NCBI GenBank assembly: GCA_030645955.1
Contig: JAUSMR010000138.1
Coordinates: 1-32,951 of the forward strand
Source of the DNA: Gallionella sp.
Lineage (GTDB): Bacteria; Pseudomonadota; Gammaproteobacteria; Burkholderiales; Gallionellaceae
Reading direction: 5' to 3'
Length of the DNA: 32,951 nucleotides
The position numbers and the translations under genes are program-made. The notes under the pieces are model-generated. The model was not told the origin of the DNA, did no database searches, and saw only the letters and a program-made list of their open reading frames with translations. Below, one piece after another: positions 22,278-30,010 of the stretch; the first letter of the stretch is position 1; each line of letters begins with the position of its first letter.

Positions 22278-24815
22278 ATGTTCCCTGAGCTTCGAATAAA
22301 TTCAATCGCAAATTTAATAATGACATTAGAGCTAATACCCTTCGATATTGAGCTTCGCCTTCGGCAATTGGAGTTGCTGGACCGGATTACGCAAATCAGT
22401 CTAGCAAGCAATAACTTACAGGACCTCCTGAGAGGCTCTCTGGATTTAACACTTGAAGTATTCAATGCAGATCGCGCCTGGTTCTTGTACCCCTGCGACC
22501 CCGATGCTCCATCCTGGGGTGTTCCGATGGAGCGCTATCGTCCAGAATGGCCCGGGTTATACGAACAGGGTGTAGATTTCCCGATGGATAGCGAAGTAGC
22601 CGGGATATTCCGCGAAATGCTCAGGGCCAATGGCACGATCCAATATGGCCCCGATACCGATCATCCCGTCCCGCTCATTCTCGAGCAATTCTCAGTCAAA
22701 TCCCAGTTGATGATAGCGCTGCGGCCGAAAATCGGGAAGGCGTGGTTGTTTGGCCTGCACCATTGTTCAAGTGTAGTGAAGCATGATGAAATTGAGCTAA
22801 AACTGTTCGTCACGATTGCTTTCCGTATTGCTGACGCCTTGAGCGCCTTGATCACGGTCAAGCAACTGCGCGAGAGTGAATCACATTTGCAAAAGTTGGC
22901 TGATTCGGTCATCGATCAAGCCGGAGTGCTGGTGGTGGTGCTGGATAAGCATGGGTGCATCGTGCGTTTCAACCAGGCTTGCGAGAAGCTGAGTGGATAC
23001 GCCTTTGACGAAGTCGAAGACCAATACTTGTGGGACATACTGCTGCCACCGGAGGATGACGGCAACATTCCCCGAAATGCCGCTGAACCACTGGCGCAGA
23101 ACTCGAATGGCATGGTGGGGCAGCATACCAATTTCTGGTTGAGCAAGAGCGGCAAACGCCATCTGATCGAGTGGAGCAACACTCTCCTTTTTGACACCAA
23201 CGGCAACATGGAATTTATGGTGTGTGTTGGTATCGACACCACCGAGCGCAAGCAGGTCGAGGATGCGCTGCGGATTAGCACGCTAAAATATCAATTGTTG
23301 TTTGAAAGCTCACGCGATGCTCTGTCTGTAGTGTTGCCGCTAACAGGGAAGTTCATCGACGCGAATCAGTCAGCACTGGAATTGTTCGGTGCATCAAGCC
23401 TGGCCGATTTCACCACGCACGGGCCGGTGGATCTTTCGCCGGAGCGGCAGCCGGATGGACGCCTCTCAAGCGAGAAGGCGCAGGAAGTAATTGCGATAGC
23501 CATGCGCGAAGGCTCCCACTTTTTTGAATGGGAACACCAGCGGCTTGACGGGCAGCCGTTTGCCTCCGAAGTGCTGTTGACCCGCATGGAGCTGGAAGGG
23601 CAAGTATTGTTGCAAGGCACGGTGCGCAATATCTCTGAGCGCAAGCAGATCGAGCATGCGCTCGCCGAATCAATGCACAAGTTGGAAGATAAGGAGTTGT
23701 CCAAGAGCCGATTCCTTGCTGCGGCGGGGCATGATCTGAGGCAGCCTCTGGCTGCAGCCAATCTGTTCATTGATGCCCTCAAGCATTCTGCATTAACCCC
23801 TCAACAAAAAAAGACCATCCAACAATTGAATCAGTCGATGACCACTTTTGATGGACTGCTCGATTCATTGCTGAATATATCGAAGCTGGATTCGGGCATA
23901 ATCAAGCCAAATTATGCACCGATCTATTTAGCCGATATCTTTTACTGGCTGGAACAGTCTTTCGCATTGATGGTCAGCGAGAAACACCTTGGATTCAAAC
24001 TGTACTTCCCGACGAGAGAAACGCTTGTCGTTCGCAGCGACTTCGGTTTGCTCAAGTCATTGCTTATGAATCTTGTTTCCAATGCGATTAAATACACATC
24101 AAAGGGCGCCATCTTTGTTAGTGCCAGACGGCGCGGGAGTGATGTCCTCTTCCAAGTATGGGATACCGGCATAGGAATCAACTCTGATCAACTCAAGCAC
24201 ATCTTCGACGAGTTCTATCAAATCAATAACCCGCAGCGCGATAGAGCAAGCGGGTTGGGTCTGGGTCTAGCCATTGTTAAGCGCACAATAACGCTGTTAG
24301 GTGGTGATATTGAATGCCGCTCACAGATCGGACGAGGCTCGGTTTTCAAGTTTCGCTTGCCTTTGGATAGAACACCAGGCAGCGTGGTGCAACAGGACGT
24401 TACTGTGGCTCCGCAAGAAGATGTAGTCAACGACTCGTTCGCACGAGGCAGGCACTTTATTGTAGTGGAAGATGATGCACTGGTCGTGAAGGCCATGACC
24501 TGCTGGCTGGAGGCAATGGGCGGGGAGGTGAAATGCTTCAATAGTGCGGAGGATGCTTTGCTCCACGCTAATATCGAATACCACGATTACTACATCGTTG
24601 ATTACATGCTAGGCGGCACACTCAATGGGATTCAATTCCTGAATCTGCTCCGTCAAAAACTGGGCAAGCCAATTAATGCGGTACTGGTGACTGGGGATAC
24701 AACGACTAATTTCATCCGAGAAGTGGTGAATTGTGATTGGCCAGTGATACATAAGCCTTTCAAGATTGAAAAATTGATCTCTAGCCTCAAAACACTGGAA
24801 GGCAGTCACGCTTGA
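22278..24815 (+). CDS. GAF-PAS-PAS hybrid histidine kinase with receiver domain
   Basis: This 845-residue soluble hybrid kinase has an N-terminal GAF-like domain (about 30-195) and two PAS domains (about 205-325 and 335-455), each closed by a PAC-like end (GIDTTERKQVEDAL, VRNISERKQIEHAL). A HisKA domain follows with H485 in FLAAAGHDLRQPLAA. The HATPase domain shows NLVSNAIKYT, DTGIGI and GLGLGLAIVKR. A C-terminal receiver has the acceptor D775 (YYIVDYMLGG) and K in VIHKPFK. The HDLRQPL H-box and receiver resemble the sensors that often control LuxR-type regulators. No membrane segment is present. The ATG at 22278 is kept; an ATG at 22320 is possible and neither has a clear ribosome-binding site. 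It is the only intact gene on the tRNA island, and no partner regulator lies beside it. Confidence 0.88.
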   Translation: MFPELRINSIANLIMTLELIPFDIELRLRQLELLDRITQISLASNNLQDLLRGSLDLTLEVFNADRAWFLYPCDPDAPSWGVPMERYRPEWPGLYEQGVDFPMDSEVAGIFREMLRANGTIQYGPDTDHPVPLILEQFSVKSQLMIALRPKIGKAWLFGLHHCSSVVKHDEIELKLFVTIAFRIADALSALITVKQLRESESHLQKLADSVIDQAGVLVVVLDKHGCIVRFNQACEKLSGYAFDEVEDQYLWDILLPPEDDGNIPRNAAEPLAQNSNGMVGQHTNFWLSKSGKRHLIEWSNTLLFDTNGNMEFMVCVGIDTTERKQVEDALRISTLKYQLLFESSRDALSVVLPLTGKFIDANQSALELFGASSLADFTTHGPVDLSPERQPDGRLSSEKAQEVIAIAMREGSHFFEWEHQRLDGQPFASEVLLTRMELEGQVLLQGTVRNISERKQIEHALAESMHKLEDKELSKSRFLAAAGHDLRQPLAAANLFIDALKHSALTPQQKKTIQQLNQSMTTFDGLLDSLLNISKLDSGIIKPNYAPIYLADIFYWLEQSFALMVSEKHLGFKLYFPTRETLVVRSDFGLLKSLLMNLVSNAIKYTSKGAIFVSARRRGSDVLFQVWDTGIGINSDQLKHIFDEFYQINNPQRDRASGLGLGLAIVKRTITLLGGDIECRSQIGRGSVFKFRLPLDRTPGSVVQQDVTVAPQEDVVNDSFARGRHFIVVEDDALVVKAMTCWLEAMGGEVKCFNSAEDALLHANIEYHDYYIVDYMLGGTLNGIQFLNLLRQKLGKPINAVLVTGDTTTNFIREVVNCDWPVIHKPFKIEKLISSLKTLEGSHA

Positions 24816-24855
24816 CTGTCCGCTTAGGAGCAGTCGGGGGCATCTTGCCGAGACT

Positions 24856-25178
24856 ATGAACAACACCGCATGGCAACGAGCGCGAAGGCTGGCCGGAATC
24901 CCCGACCTGCATATTCACAATCTGCGTCATACGGTGGGAATGCGGCTACGTGAGGCTGGGGTTAGAGAAGAAACGATTGCAGACATTTTGTGGCATGCCC
25001 AACAAGGCATGACAGCCTCATTACTCGGTGGGTAGTCCAGATTGATGAGCTTGTGGAGGCGTTAAACCGCATCACAAATAAATGCAGTCGGGTCAATCGC
25101 TGCCTCGCAATGATTCGAAGGGAACAGCTTGGTGAGAAAAGTCACCCAAAAGTCACCATCAAAATAAAAATGGGCTAG
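24856..25178 (+). pseudogene. Second tyrosine recombinase remnant next to the tRNA
   Basis: The frame from 24856 reads NTAWQRARRLAGIPDLHIHN, LRHTVGMRLREAGVREETIA and DILWHAQQGMTAS, an integrase catalytic core tail containing HxLRHT and WH motifs. It then stops at TAG 25033-25035. The expected catalytic HY(S) is encoded out of frame at 25019-25024, and a later frame resumes with QIDELVEALNRITNK up to TAG 25176-25178. At least two small indels have therefore broken the gene, and its N-terminal part is absent. It differs in sequence from the remnant at 21648-21870, so two different integrases used this site. The spacer from 24816 to 24855 holds nothing else. Confidence 0.78.
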
Positions 25179-25198
25179 ACCGTTTATGATCTAACCCA
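25161..25198 (-). terminator. Terminator behind tRNA-Val
   Basis: On the minus strand TGGGTTAGA and TCTAGCCCA form a 9-bp stem (one G-U pair), followed by TTTTTATTTT. It begins ten bases after the tRNA CCA end and should terminate the tRNA transcript. Confidence 0.8.
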
Positions 25199-25254
25199 TT
25201 GTTTTGTTTGGTAGGCACGATTGGACTCGAACCAACGACCCCTTGGATGTCGAC
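25199..25254. repeat. Island attachment site (right), within the intact tRNA
   Basis: This is the right-hand copy of the 55-base duplication seen at 21936-21990. It comprises the tRNA 3' half from the anticodon loop to the end plus ten downstream bases. The two copies bracket about 3.3 kb containing the hybrid kinase and the second integrase remnant. Confidence 0.85.
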
Positions 25255-25285
25255 CAAGTGCTCTAACCAGCTGAGCTACGCGCCT
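25209..25285 (-). tRNA. tRNA-Val (GAC)
   Basis: A 77-base cloverleaf with encoded CCA reads on the minus strand. The acceptor stem is AGGCGCG/CGTGCCT with one G-T pair, the D arm is GCTC-AGCTGGTTA-GAGC and the anticodon arm is CTTGG-TCGACAT-CCAAG. The variable loop has five bases, and the T arm is GTTGG-TTCGAGT-CCAAT. The seven-base anticodon loop places GAC at 34-36 (plus-strand 25249-25251), giving valine. Position 33 is C rather than the almost universal U, which makes the assignment slightly less certain. The 3' half serves as an integration site. Confidence 0.85.
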
Positions 25286-25335
25286 ATTACAGGGTTCGCA
25301 TTGTATCCGAAAGGCTATCGTGCTTCAAACGAAAA

Positions 25336-25662
25336 TCACGCCTGCCAAACCCCATACCCTGCTTCGCGCAGGCCAATCGCCAACTCCACTTCCATGTCGC
25401 GAGCGCCGTCATAGGGCATCGGGTTATAAACTTCGTAGAGCTTGGGCAATAAGCGCAATCCGAATTCCTGTACGTAGCGGTTGGACTGGATACCTGCCTT
25501 GTGTTTGTCGAAGCGCACGTCGGGATCCAAGCCCGTCATGCCGACGTAAACGCACGGCTTGCCCGTGACGTAATCGGGGTTGGCTTTCCTGAATCGGCCT
25601 TTGTAAAGAACGTCTTTCGACAGTTCGATCACATAGACGTGGTAGTGGTCGCGGCGTCCCAT
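25336..25662 (-). CDS. GIY-YIG nuclease-like protein
   Basis: This 108-residue protein resembles GIY-YIG domains. HVYVIEL near the N-terminus and CVYVGMTG about 30 residues later correspond to the two halves of the motif, and DPDVRFDKHKAG follows with an Arg and a His at expected catalytic positions. A Glu in a C-terminal helix (DMEVELAIGLREAG) could be the metal ligand. The domain is minimal, so it may be a small nuclease or an inactive relative. The start at 25662 (MGRRDHYHVYV) was chosen because the domain begins there. An ATG at 25716 would add 18 residues. Neither has a strong ribosome-binding site. The spacer 25663-25864 shows a short GC-rich repeat near 25829-25850 and nothing else. 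Confidence 0.72.
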   Translation of the reverse strand: MGRRDHYHVYVIELSKDVLYKGRFRKANPDYVTGKPCVYVGMTGLDPDVRFDKHKAGIQSNRYVQEFGLRLLPKLYEVYNPMPYDGARDMEVELAIGLREAGYGVWQA

Positions 25663-25864
25663 GGTTGCGTTAAACTGAAAACGGCGATTGGTCCACGAAG
25701 TGGGGTAAGCAGGCATTTCGCCACAAGGCGAAAGCTCGCAAAGACACGAAAAGCGCGAACAACTTTAGCTTTCAATATTTTTTCGTGCTTTTCGTGAACC
25801 AGCTGTTTTTCTTGTTCTTGTAGGGTGCGCACGATTTTGTGCCCAAGCGGATACCAAACATAAC

Positions 25865-27247
25865 TCAATAACTACCCGATGCCAGATTATCGAAGCGCGT
25901 GTACTCGCCTCTAAACGCCAATTCCACTTTGCCAATCGGGCCGTTACGCTGTTTGCCGATGATGATTTCGGCTTTGCCTTTATCGGGCGAATCGCTGTTA
26001 TAGACTTCGTCGCGGTAGATGAACAAAATCAGGTCGGCATCCTGTTCGATTGCGCCCGATTCGCGCAAATCGGACATCACCGGACGCTTGTTGGGACGTT
26101 GTTCGAGGCTGCGGTTCAACTGGGACAGCGCAATTACCGGCACGTGCAGTTCCTTCGCCAGCGCCTTTAAGGAACGCGATATTTCCGATATTTCCGTGGC
26201 GCGATTTTCACTGGCTTTGCCTGCATTCGAACTCATCAATTGCAAATAATCCACCACGATGAGTCCCAGCCCGTTGTTCTGGCGATGCAGGCGGCGCGAC
26301 CGCGCACGCAGGTCCAGGGCAGACAGCGCGGCACTTTCGTCGATATAGATGGGCGCGTCGTTCAGCTTGCCGAGCGCATGGGTCAAGCGCCCCCAATCGT
26401 CGTCCTGCAAGCGCCCGGTGCGCAGATCATGCTGATTGAGTTTGCCGACCGAGCCGAGCATACGCATCGCCAGCTGCGAAGCGCCCATTTCCATGCTGAA
26501 AATCGCTACCGGCAATTTGCTGTCCATCGCCACGTTCTCGGCAATGTTGATGGAAAACGCGGTTTTGCCCATGCTCGGGCGGCCCGCCACAATGACCAGG
26601 TCACCCGCCTGCAAGCCGGAGGTCATGCGATCCAGATCGGTAAAGCCGGTCGCGGTTCCGGTAATGTCGCTGGGATTGTCGCGCGCGTACAAGGTCTCGA
26701 TGCGCTCCACCACCTGTGACAACAGCGGCGGCATGGCCATGAATCCCTGCTTGCCTTTCGAGCCCGCCTCGGCGATTTCGAACACTTTGCTTTCCGCCTC
26801 ATCGAGCAGTTGAGCGGCATCGCGACCGGTCGGGTTGTAGGCGCTGCTGGCGATGTCGGTGCCGACCTCCGCCAGCTTGCGCATGATGGAGCGCTCGCGC
26901 ACGATTTCGCCATAGCGGCGGATATTGGCCGCCGACGGCACGTTCTGCGCCAAGCCGCCCAGGTAAGGCAAACCGCCCACCTTGTCCAGCTCACCGGCAA
27001 TCTCCAGCGCTTCGGCCACGGTAATCACGTCTACCGGTTTCGCCAGCTCGCTCAAACGCACAATCTGGCGGAAGATCAGGCGGTGTTCCTGACGATAGAA
27101 ATCGTCGGCGGTCATCAGGTCGGCAATCCTGTCCAGCGCAGTCGAATCAAGCATCAGACCGCCCAGCACCGATTGCTCGGCCTCTACCGAGTGGGGTGGC
27201 AATTTGATCTGGTCGAGCTGTACGTCAGAATTGGAAAAGTTTTGCAT
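25865..27247 (-). CDS. dnaB: Replicative DNA helicase DnaB
   Basis: This 460-residue hexameric helicase unwinds DNA at the replication fork. The N-terminal helical domain begins LPPHSVEAEQSVLGGLMLD. The RecA-like domain has Walker A GRPSMGKT at 222-229, FSMEMGASQLAMRM, Walker B VVDYLQLM, the ALSQLNRSLEQR arginine-finger region and DLRESGAIEQDADLI. The length is normal and no intein is present. It follows the rpsF-priB-rpsR-rplI operon, with a terminator in between, a widespread gene order in beta- and gammaproteobacteria. Confidence 0.97.
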   Translation of the reverse strand: MQNFSNSDVQLDQIKLPPHSVEAEQSVLGGLMLDSTALDRIADLMTADDFYRQEHRLIFRQIVRLSELAKPVDVITVAEALEIAGELDKVGGLPYLGGLAQNVPSAANIRRYGEIVRERSIMRKLAEVGTDIASSAYNPTGRDAAQLLDEAESKVFEIAEAGSKGKQGFMAMPPLLSQVVERIETLYARDNPSDITGTATGFTDLDRMTSGLQAGDLVIVAGRPSMGKTAFSINIAENVAMDSKLPVAIFSMEMGASQLAMRMLGSVGKLNQHDLRTGRLQDDDWGRLTHALGKLNDAPIYIDESAALSALDLRARSRRLHRQNNGLGLIVVDYLQLMSSNAGKASENRATEISEISRSLKALAKELHVPVIALSQLNRSLEQRPNKRPVMSDLRESGAIEQDADLILFIYRDEVYNSDSPDKGKAEIIIGKQRNGPIGKVELAFRGEYTRFDNLASGSY

Positions 27248-27317
27248 TTATTGAACCGAATAATTACCGTTGAACGTCTGGTATTTTAACTCGCTACCCA
27301 AGAAATGCCTAAAAACA

Positions 27318-27343
27318 AAAAAGGACTGTCGCCAGTCCTTTTT
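27318..27343 (-). terminator. Rho-independent terminator after rplI
   Basis: AAAAAGGACT (27318-27327), a six-base loop and AGTCCTTTTT (27334-27343) form a 10-bp stem with T-runs on both strands. It lies 25 bases behind the rplI stop on the minus strand and should end the ribosomal protein transcript before dnaB. Confidence 0.9.
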
Positions 27344-27367
27344 GTATTGCCTTGATGCCGCAGCGAA

Positions 27368-27817
27368 TTACTGTTCGCCAAGCACCGAGACCGTGATGTC
27401 CACCACCACATCGGTATGCAACGCAATACTGATGCGATGATCGCCGATCTGTTTGAGGTGGCCTTCAGGCATGCGCACTTGTGATTTTTCAACTTCAAAG
27501 CCTTGCTGAACAAGCGCGGCGGCGATGTCAGCATTGGTGACAGAGCCAAACAGCTTGCCATCCACACCGGCTTTTTGCACGATCTGCACCGTCGCGCCGG
27601 CCAGCTTTTCGCCGCGCGCTTGCGCATCGGCCTGCTTGGCCTTGTCAGCTGCCTCTATTTCCACACGACGCGCCTCAAACTCGGCCATGTTAGCGGTGGT
27701 TGCGCGCTTGGCCTTGCCTTGCGGGATCAAAAAATTGCGGGCGTAGCCGTTCTTGACCTTGACTACATCGCCCAATTGACCGACGTTGGTCACTTTTTCC
27801 ATCAGAATTATTTGCAT
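27368..27817 (-). CDS. rplI: 50S ribosomal protein L9
   Basis: This 149-residue L9 binds 23S rRNA near the L1 stalk base and helps maintain reading frame. The N-terminal domain has the family signature [20 protein letters not shown] and [17 protein letters not shown] long connecting helix and the C-terminal domain ([25 protein letters not shown]) are complete. It is 11 bases behind rpsR and is the last gene of the operon. Confidence 0.97.
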   Translation of the reverse strand: MQIILMEKVTNVGQLGDVVKVKNGYARNFLIPQGKAKRATTANMAEFEARRVEIEAADKAKQADAQARGEKLAGATVQIVQKAGVDGKLFGSVTNADIAAALVQQGFEVEKSQVRMPEGHLKQIGDHRISIALHTDVVVDITVSVLGEQ

Positions 27818-27828
27818 GACTTCGCTCC

Positions 27829-28101
27829 TTAGTGCAGATCAGTGTAAGGCATCAAAGCCAGGAAGCGCGCGCGTTTCACCGCGGTGCTCAGTTGACGCTG
27901 GAAGCGCGTCCTGGTGCCGGTGATGCGCGCCGGGATCAGCTTGCCGTTCTCGGAGATGAATTCCTTGAGGATGTTCACATCCTTGTAATCCACTTCGGCG
28001 ATCTTCTCGACTGTGAAGCGGCAGAACTTGCGGCGCTTGAACAGATTGTTGCGGGAAGAACGTTTGTTCTTGTCATCTTTCTTTTTGTCTGGACGTGCCA
28101 T
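27829..28101 (-). CDS. rpsR: 30S ribosomal protein S18
   Basis: This 90-residue S18 has a basic N-terminal tail ([19 protein letters not shown]) slightly longer than that of E. coli. The core follows: [39 protein letters not shown] and [19 protein letters not shown]. It binds 16S rRNA as a dimer with S6, encoded two genes upstream. The S6:S18 complex can also bind the operon leader (see 28839-28864). Confidence 0.97.
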   Translation of the reverse strand: MARPDKKKDDKNKRSSRNNLFKRRKFCRFTVEKIAEVDYKDVNILKEFISENGKLIPARITGTRTRFQRQLSTAVKRARFLALMPYTDLH

Positions 28102-28110
28102 GATGTTTCC

Positions 28111-28407
28111 TTATTCCAAAATTATGTCGTTAATATGCAAAACCAGTTGTCTGCTGCGGATGCTTTGCTGAGCTAAAAACCCGCGCACTAAAACGTTCTG
28201 TCCTACTGCAAACTGTGCAACCTTATCGGCCACACCGGCAAATGCCAGCGCATTCACTTCACACTGCACCTGCCGCAAACCATTTGCTTCGGACTGCTGC
28301 GAGGCATGGCTTAATGTCAGTGCCACTCTCGCCACCCCAGCCGGGGTATAACGCAAACTTTCCAGTGCGATCAACTCGCCGCTGATGACAACCTGATTAC
28401 GCGCCAA
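28111..28407 (-). CDS. priB: Primosomal replication protein N (PriB)
   Basis: This 98-residue OB-fold single-stranded DNA-binding protein helps PriA reload DnaB at stalled forks. It begins ARNQVVISGELIALESLRYT, with GVARVALTLSHAS, and ends LVLHINDIILE. The only plausible start is TTG at 28407, ten bases after the rpsF stop, with no strong ribosome-binding site. Translation is probably coupled to rpsF. Its place between rpsF and rpsR is the standard order. Confidence 0.93.
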   Translation of the reverse strand: MARNQVVISGELIALESLRYTPAGVARVALTLSHASQQSEANGLRQVQCEVNALAFAGVADKVAQFAVGQNVLVRGFLAQQSIRSRQLVLHINDIILE

Positions 28408-28417
28408 TTGCCAATGA

Positions 28418-28819
28418 TTAAGCGGCTACAGCAGCCACTTCAGCAGCTGCTGGTGCAGCAGCCACTGGTGCAGAGCCTTCGGTCGGCATGGAGCGGGATT
28501 TTTCTTCCTTCATCATGGCGGACGGTTCGGTGACGGCAACCTTGGTCTTGACGGTCAAATGACGCAACACCGCATCATTGAAGCGGAATGCGTGCTCCAG
28601 TTCGTCCAGCGTTTCCTGATTGCATTCGATGTTCATCAGCACGTAATGTGCCTTGTGAATTTTTTGGATTGGATAAGCCAACTGACGGCGTCCCCAGTCT
28701 TCCAGCCGATGGATATGACCATCCTTGGAAGTGACCAGTGTGCGATAGCGCTCGATCATCGCGGGCACTTGCTCGCTTTGATCGGGATGCACGATAAACA
28801 CGATTTCGTAATGTCGCAT
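28418..28819 (-). CDS. rpsF: 30S ribosomal protein S6
   Basis: This 133-residue S6 begins [20 protein letters not shown] and contains [21 protein letters not shown]. It ends in an Ala/Pro-rich low-complexity tail ([17 protein letters not shown]), similar to the variable tails of betaproteobacterial S6. A strong AAGGAG ribosome-binding site precedes the ATG. It is the first gene of the operon and is driven by the promoter at 28920-28947. Confidence 0.97.
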   Translation of the reverse strand: MRHYEIVFIVHPDQSEQVPAMIERYRTLVTSKDGHIHRLEDWGRRQLAYPIQKIHKAHYVLMNIECNQETLDELEHAFRFNDAVLRHLTVKTKVAVTEPSAMMKEEKSRSMPTEGSAPVAAAPAAAEVAAVAA

Positions 28820-28838
28820 TACATCTCCTTATGGTTAA

Positions 28839-28864
28839 GCCCCCCGCTTGCGGTGCGGTGGAGC
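28839..28864 (-). promoter_or_regulatory. Probable S6:S18-binding leader hairpin of rpsF
   Basis: In the rpsF 5' leader the RNA GCUCC, an unpaired ACCGCA, the hairpin CCGC-AA-GCGG and then GGGGC fold into two stems. A CCG-containing bulge lies on the 5' side. A stem with a bulged CCG is the described recognition element by which the S6:S18 dimer represses its own operon. It lies about 20 bases before the rpsF ATG, close to the ribosome-binding site. The assignment rests on this shape only. Confidence 0.6.
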
Positions 28865-28919
28865 AAGGTATGTGAACTGCCCATAACAAATTTACAGGCA
28901 CAGCCTCACAGGGGCGCGC

Positions 28920-28947
28920 ATTATAGCGAAATAGGCTTACAGGTCAA
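28920..28947 (-). promoter_or_regulatory. Sigma-70 promoter of the rpsF operon
   Basis: On the minus strand TTGACC (28947-28942), a 16-base spacer and a perfect TATAAT (28925-28920) form a strong sigma-70 promoter. Transcription would begin near 28913, giving a leader of about 94 bases before rpsF. The rest of the spacer up to 29127 contains only the dispersed repeat at 29079-29100. Confidence 0.85.
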
Positions 28948-29078
28948 GGAGTTTAATGCGCGCCGCACGATGAAAGTCCGCCACTTGGGCTGCTGCGCAT
29001 ACGACAGAGGAAAACCACGCTGAAGCCCGCGCCCAGCGGGATCGGCAGCGGCATTGGAGTGTTGCCGGGGTTTGACTC

Positions 29079-29100
29079 GGCGGGTGTGACCCGCCCTACG
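29079..29100. repeat. 22-bp dispersed repeat, copy 2
   Basis: This is the exact reverse complement of the 22 bases at 5485-5506. It lies between the SpoU methyltransferase 3' end and the rpsF promoter. Confidence 0.75.
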
Positions 29101-29127
29101 ACAGCTGCGGAACCTTGGTGCAGCCAG

Positions 29128-29949
29128 TTACGGCCATCCACGTTGCCGTACCGCTTCAAATAAACAAATCGCTGTTGCTGCAGCGGCATTCAGCGATTCG
29201 ATCTTGCCGTGCATGGGGATAGTGACTGTTTGTGTGGCAATATCCAGCAAGTCCGCAGACAGCCCCGCTCCTTCGTTGCCGACCAGAAACGCCACATTGC
29301 CGCGCAAGTCGCAGTCATACAGGCTGCGTTTGGCTTGCAGGCTGGCCGCCAGCAACATGCCGGCAGAGTGGTTAGCAGGCAAGCCGCGTAGCGGCTGCTC
29401 GCAAAATGCCCTGGCCACGCCCGGCAAATCCTGCCGCTCGTGAATATTCAGCGCAAAATGTCCGCCCATTGCGGCGCGCAGCACCTTGGGCGACCATGCA
29501 TCGGCGCAGCCCGTGGAAAGGAAAACCGCATCGCACCCCGCCGCAGCCGCCGAGCGCAACATCGAGCCGATGTTGCCCGGATCCTGGATATCCTCCAGCA
29601 ATAGCGCGAAGCGGCTATCGGCTATCGTTCCTGCCGGCTGCGGCAGGTCGATCAACGCGAGAATGCCGGTCGGCGTTTTCAGTTCGCTGAGTTCCGCGAA
29701 TAATTTGTCATCCAGTTGCACGATGGGCACATCGCCCACTCGCTTAAGCAATGCAGCAATCTCTTCATCCCGCAACGCGGCTGCATTCAGCAGAATGTGT
29801 TGCGGCATCATTCCGGCATCCAGATAAGCCGCCAGCAAATGCGTGCCGTCCAGCAAAGTCTGGTTAGCTTTGCCGCGTTGCCGCGCCGAACCGGCAAGCT
29901 TGCCGAGTTCCTTGAAGAACGGATTGTCGCGGGACTGGATCAGCTTCAT
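29128..29949 (-). CDS. TrmH/SpoU-family RNA methyltransferase
   Basis: This 273-residue SPOUT methyltransferase transfers a methyl group from SAM to RNA, usually to a ribose 2'-OH. The N-terminal substrate-binding domain (LIQSRDNPFFKELGKLA, FLLDGTHLL-like) precedes the catalytic knot with motif 1 DPGNIGSMLRSA (123-134), motif 2 LVGNEGAGLS (about 221-230) and motif 3 IPMHGKIESLNAAAATAI (about 243-260). Whether the target is rRNA or tRNA cannot be told. It lies 61 bases behind scpB on the same strand, and the spacer holds a hairpin repeat. Confidence 0.93.
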   Translation of the reverse strand: MKLIQSRDNPFFKELGKLAGSARQRGKANQTLLDGTHLLAAYLDAGMMPQHILLNAAALRDEEIAALLKRVGDVPIVQLDDKLFAELSELKTPTGILALIDLPQPAGTIADSRFALLLEDIQDPGNIGSMLRSAAAAGCDAVFLSTGCADAWSPKVLRAAMGGHFALNIHERQDLPGVARAFCEQPLRGLPANHSAGMLLAASLQAKRSLYDCDLRGNVAFLVGNEGAGLSADLLDIATQTVTIPMHGKIESLNAAAATAICLFEAVRQRGWP

Positions 29950-29974
29950 GCCTTGATGTCTTTCAAATCTGCAA

Positions 29975-29994
29975 GGGCGCGATTCATCGCGCCC
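29975..29994. repeat. GGGCGCGAT palindrome
   Basis: GGGCGCGAT and ATCGCGCCC form a 9-bp stem with a two-base loop in the spacer between scpB and the methyltransferase gene. It is a small interspersed palindrome without a T-run and could affect read-through between the two genes. Confidence 0.6.
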
Positions 29995-30010
29995 CTACAT
30001 TGCAAATGAA

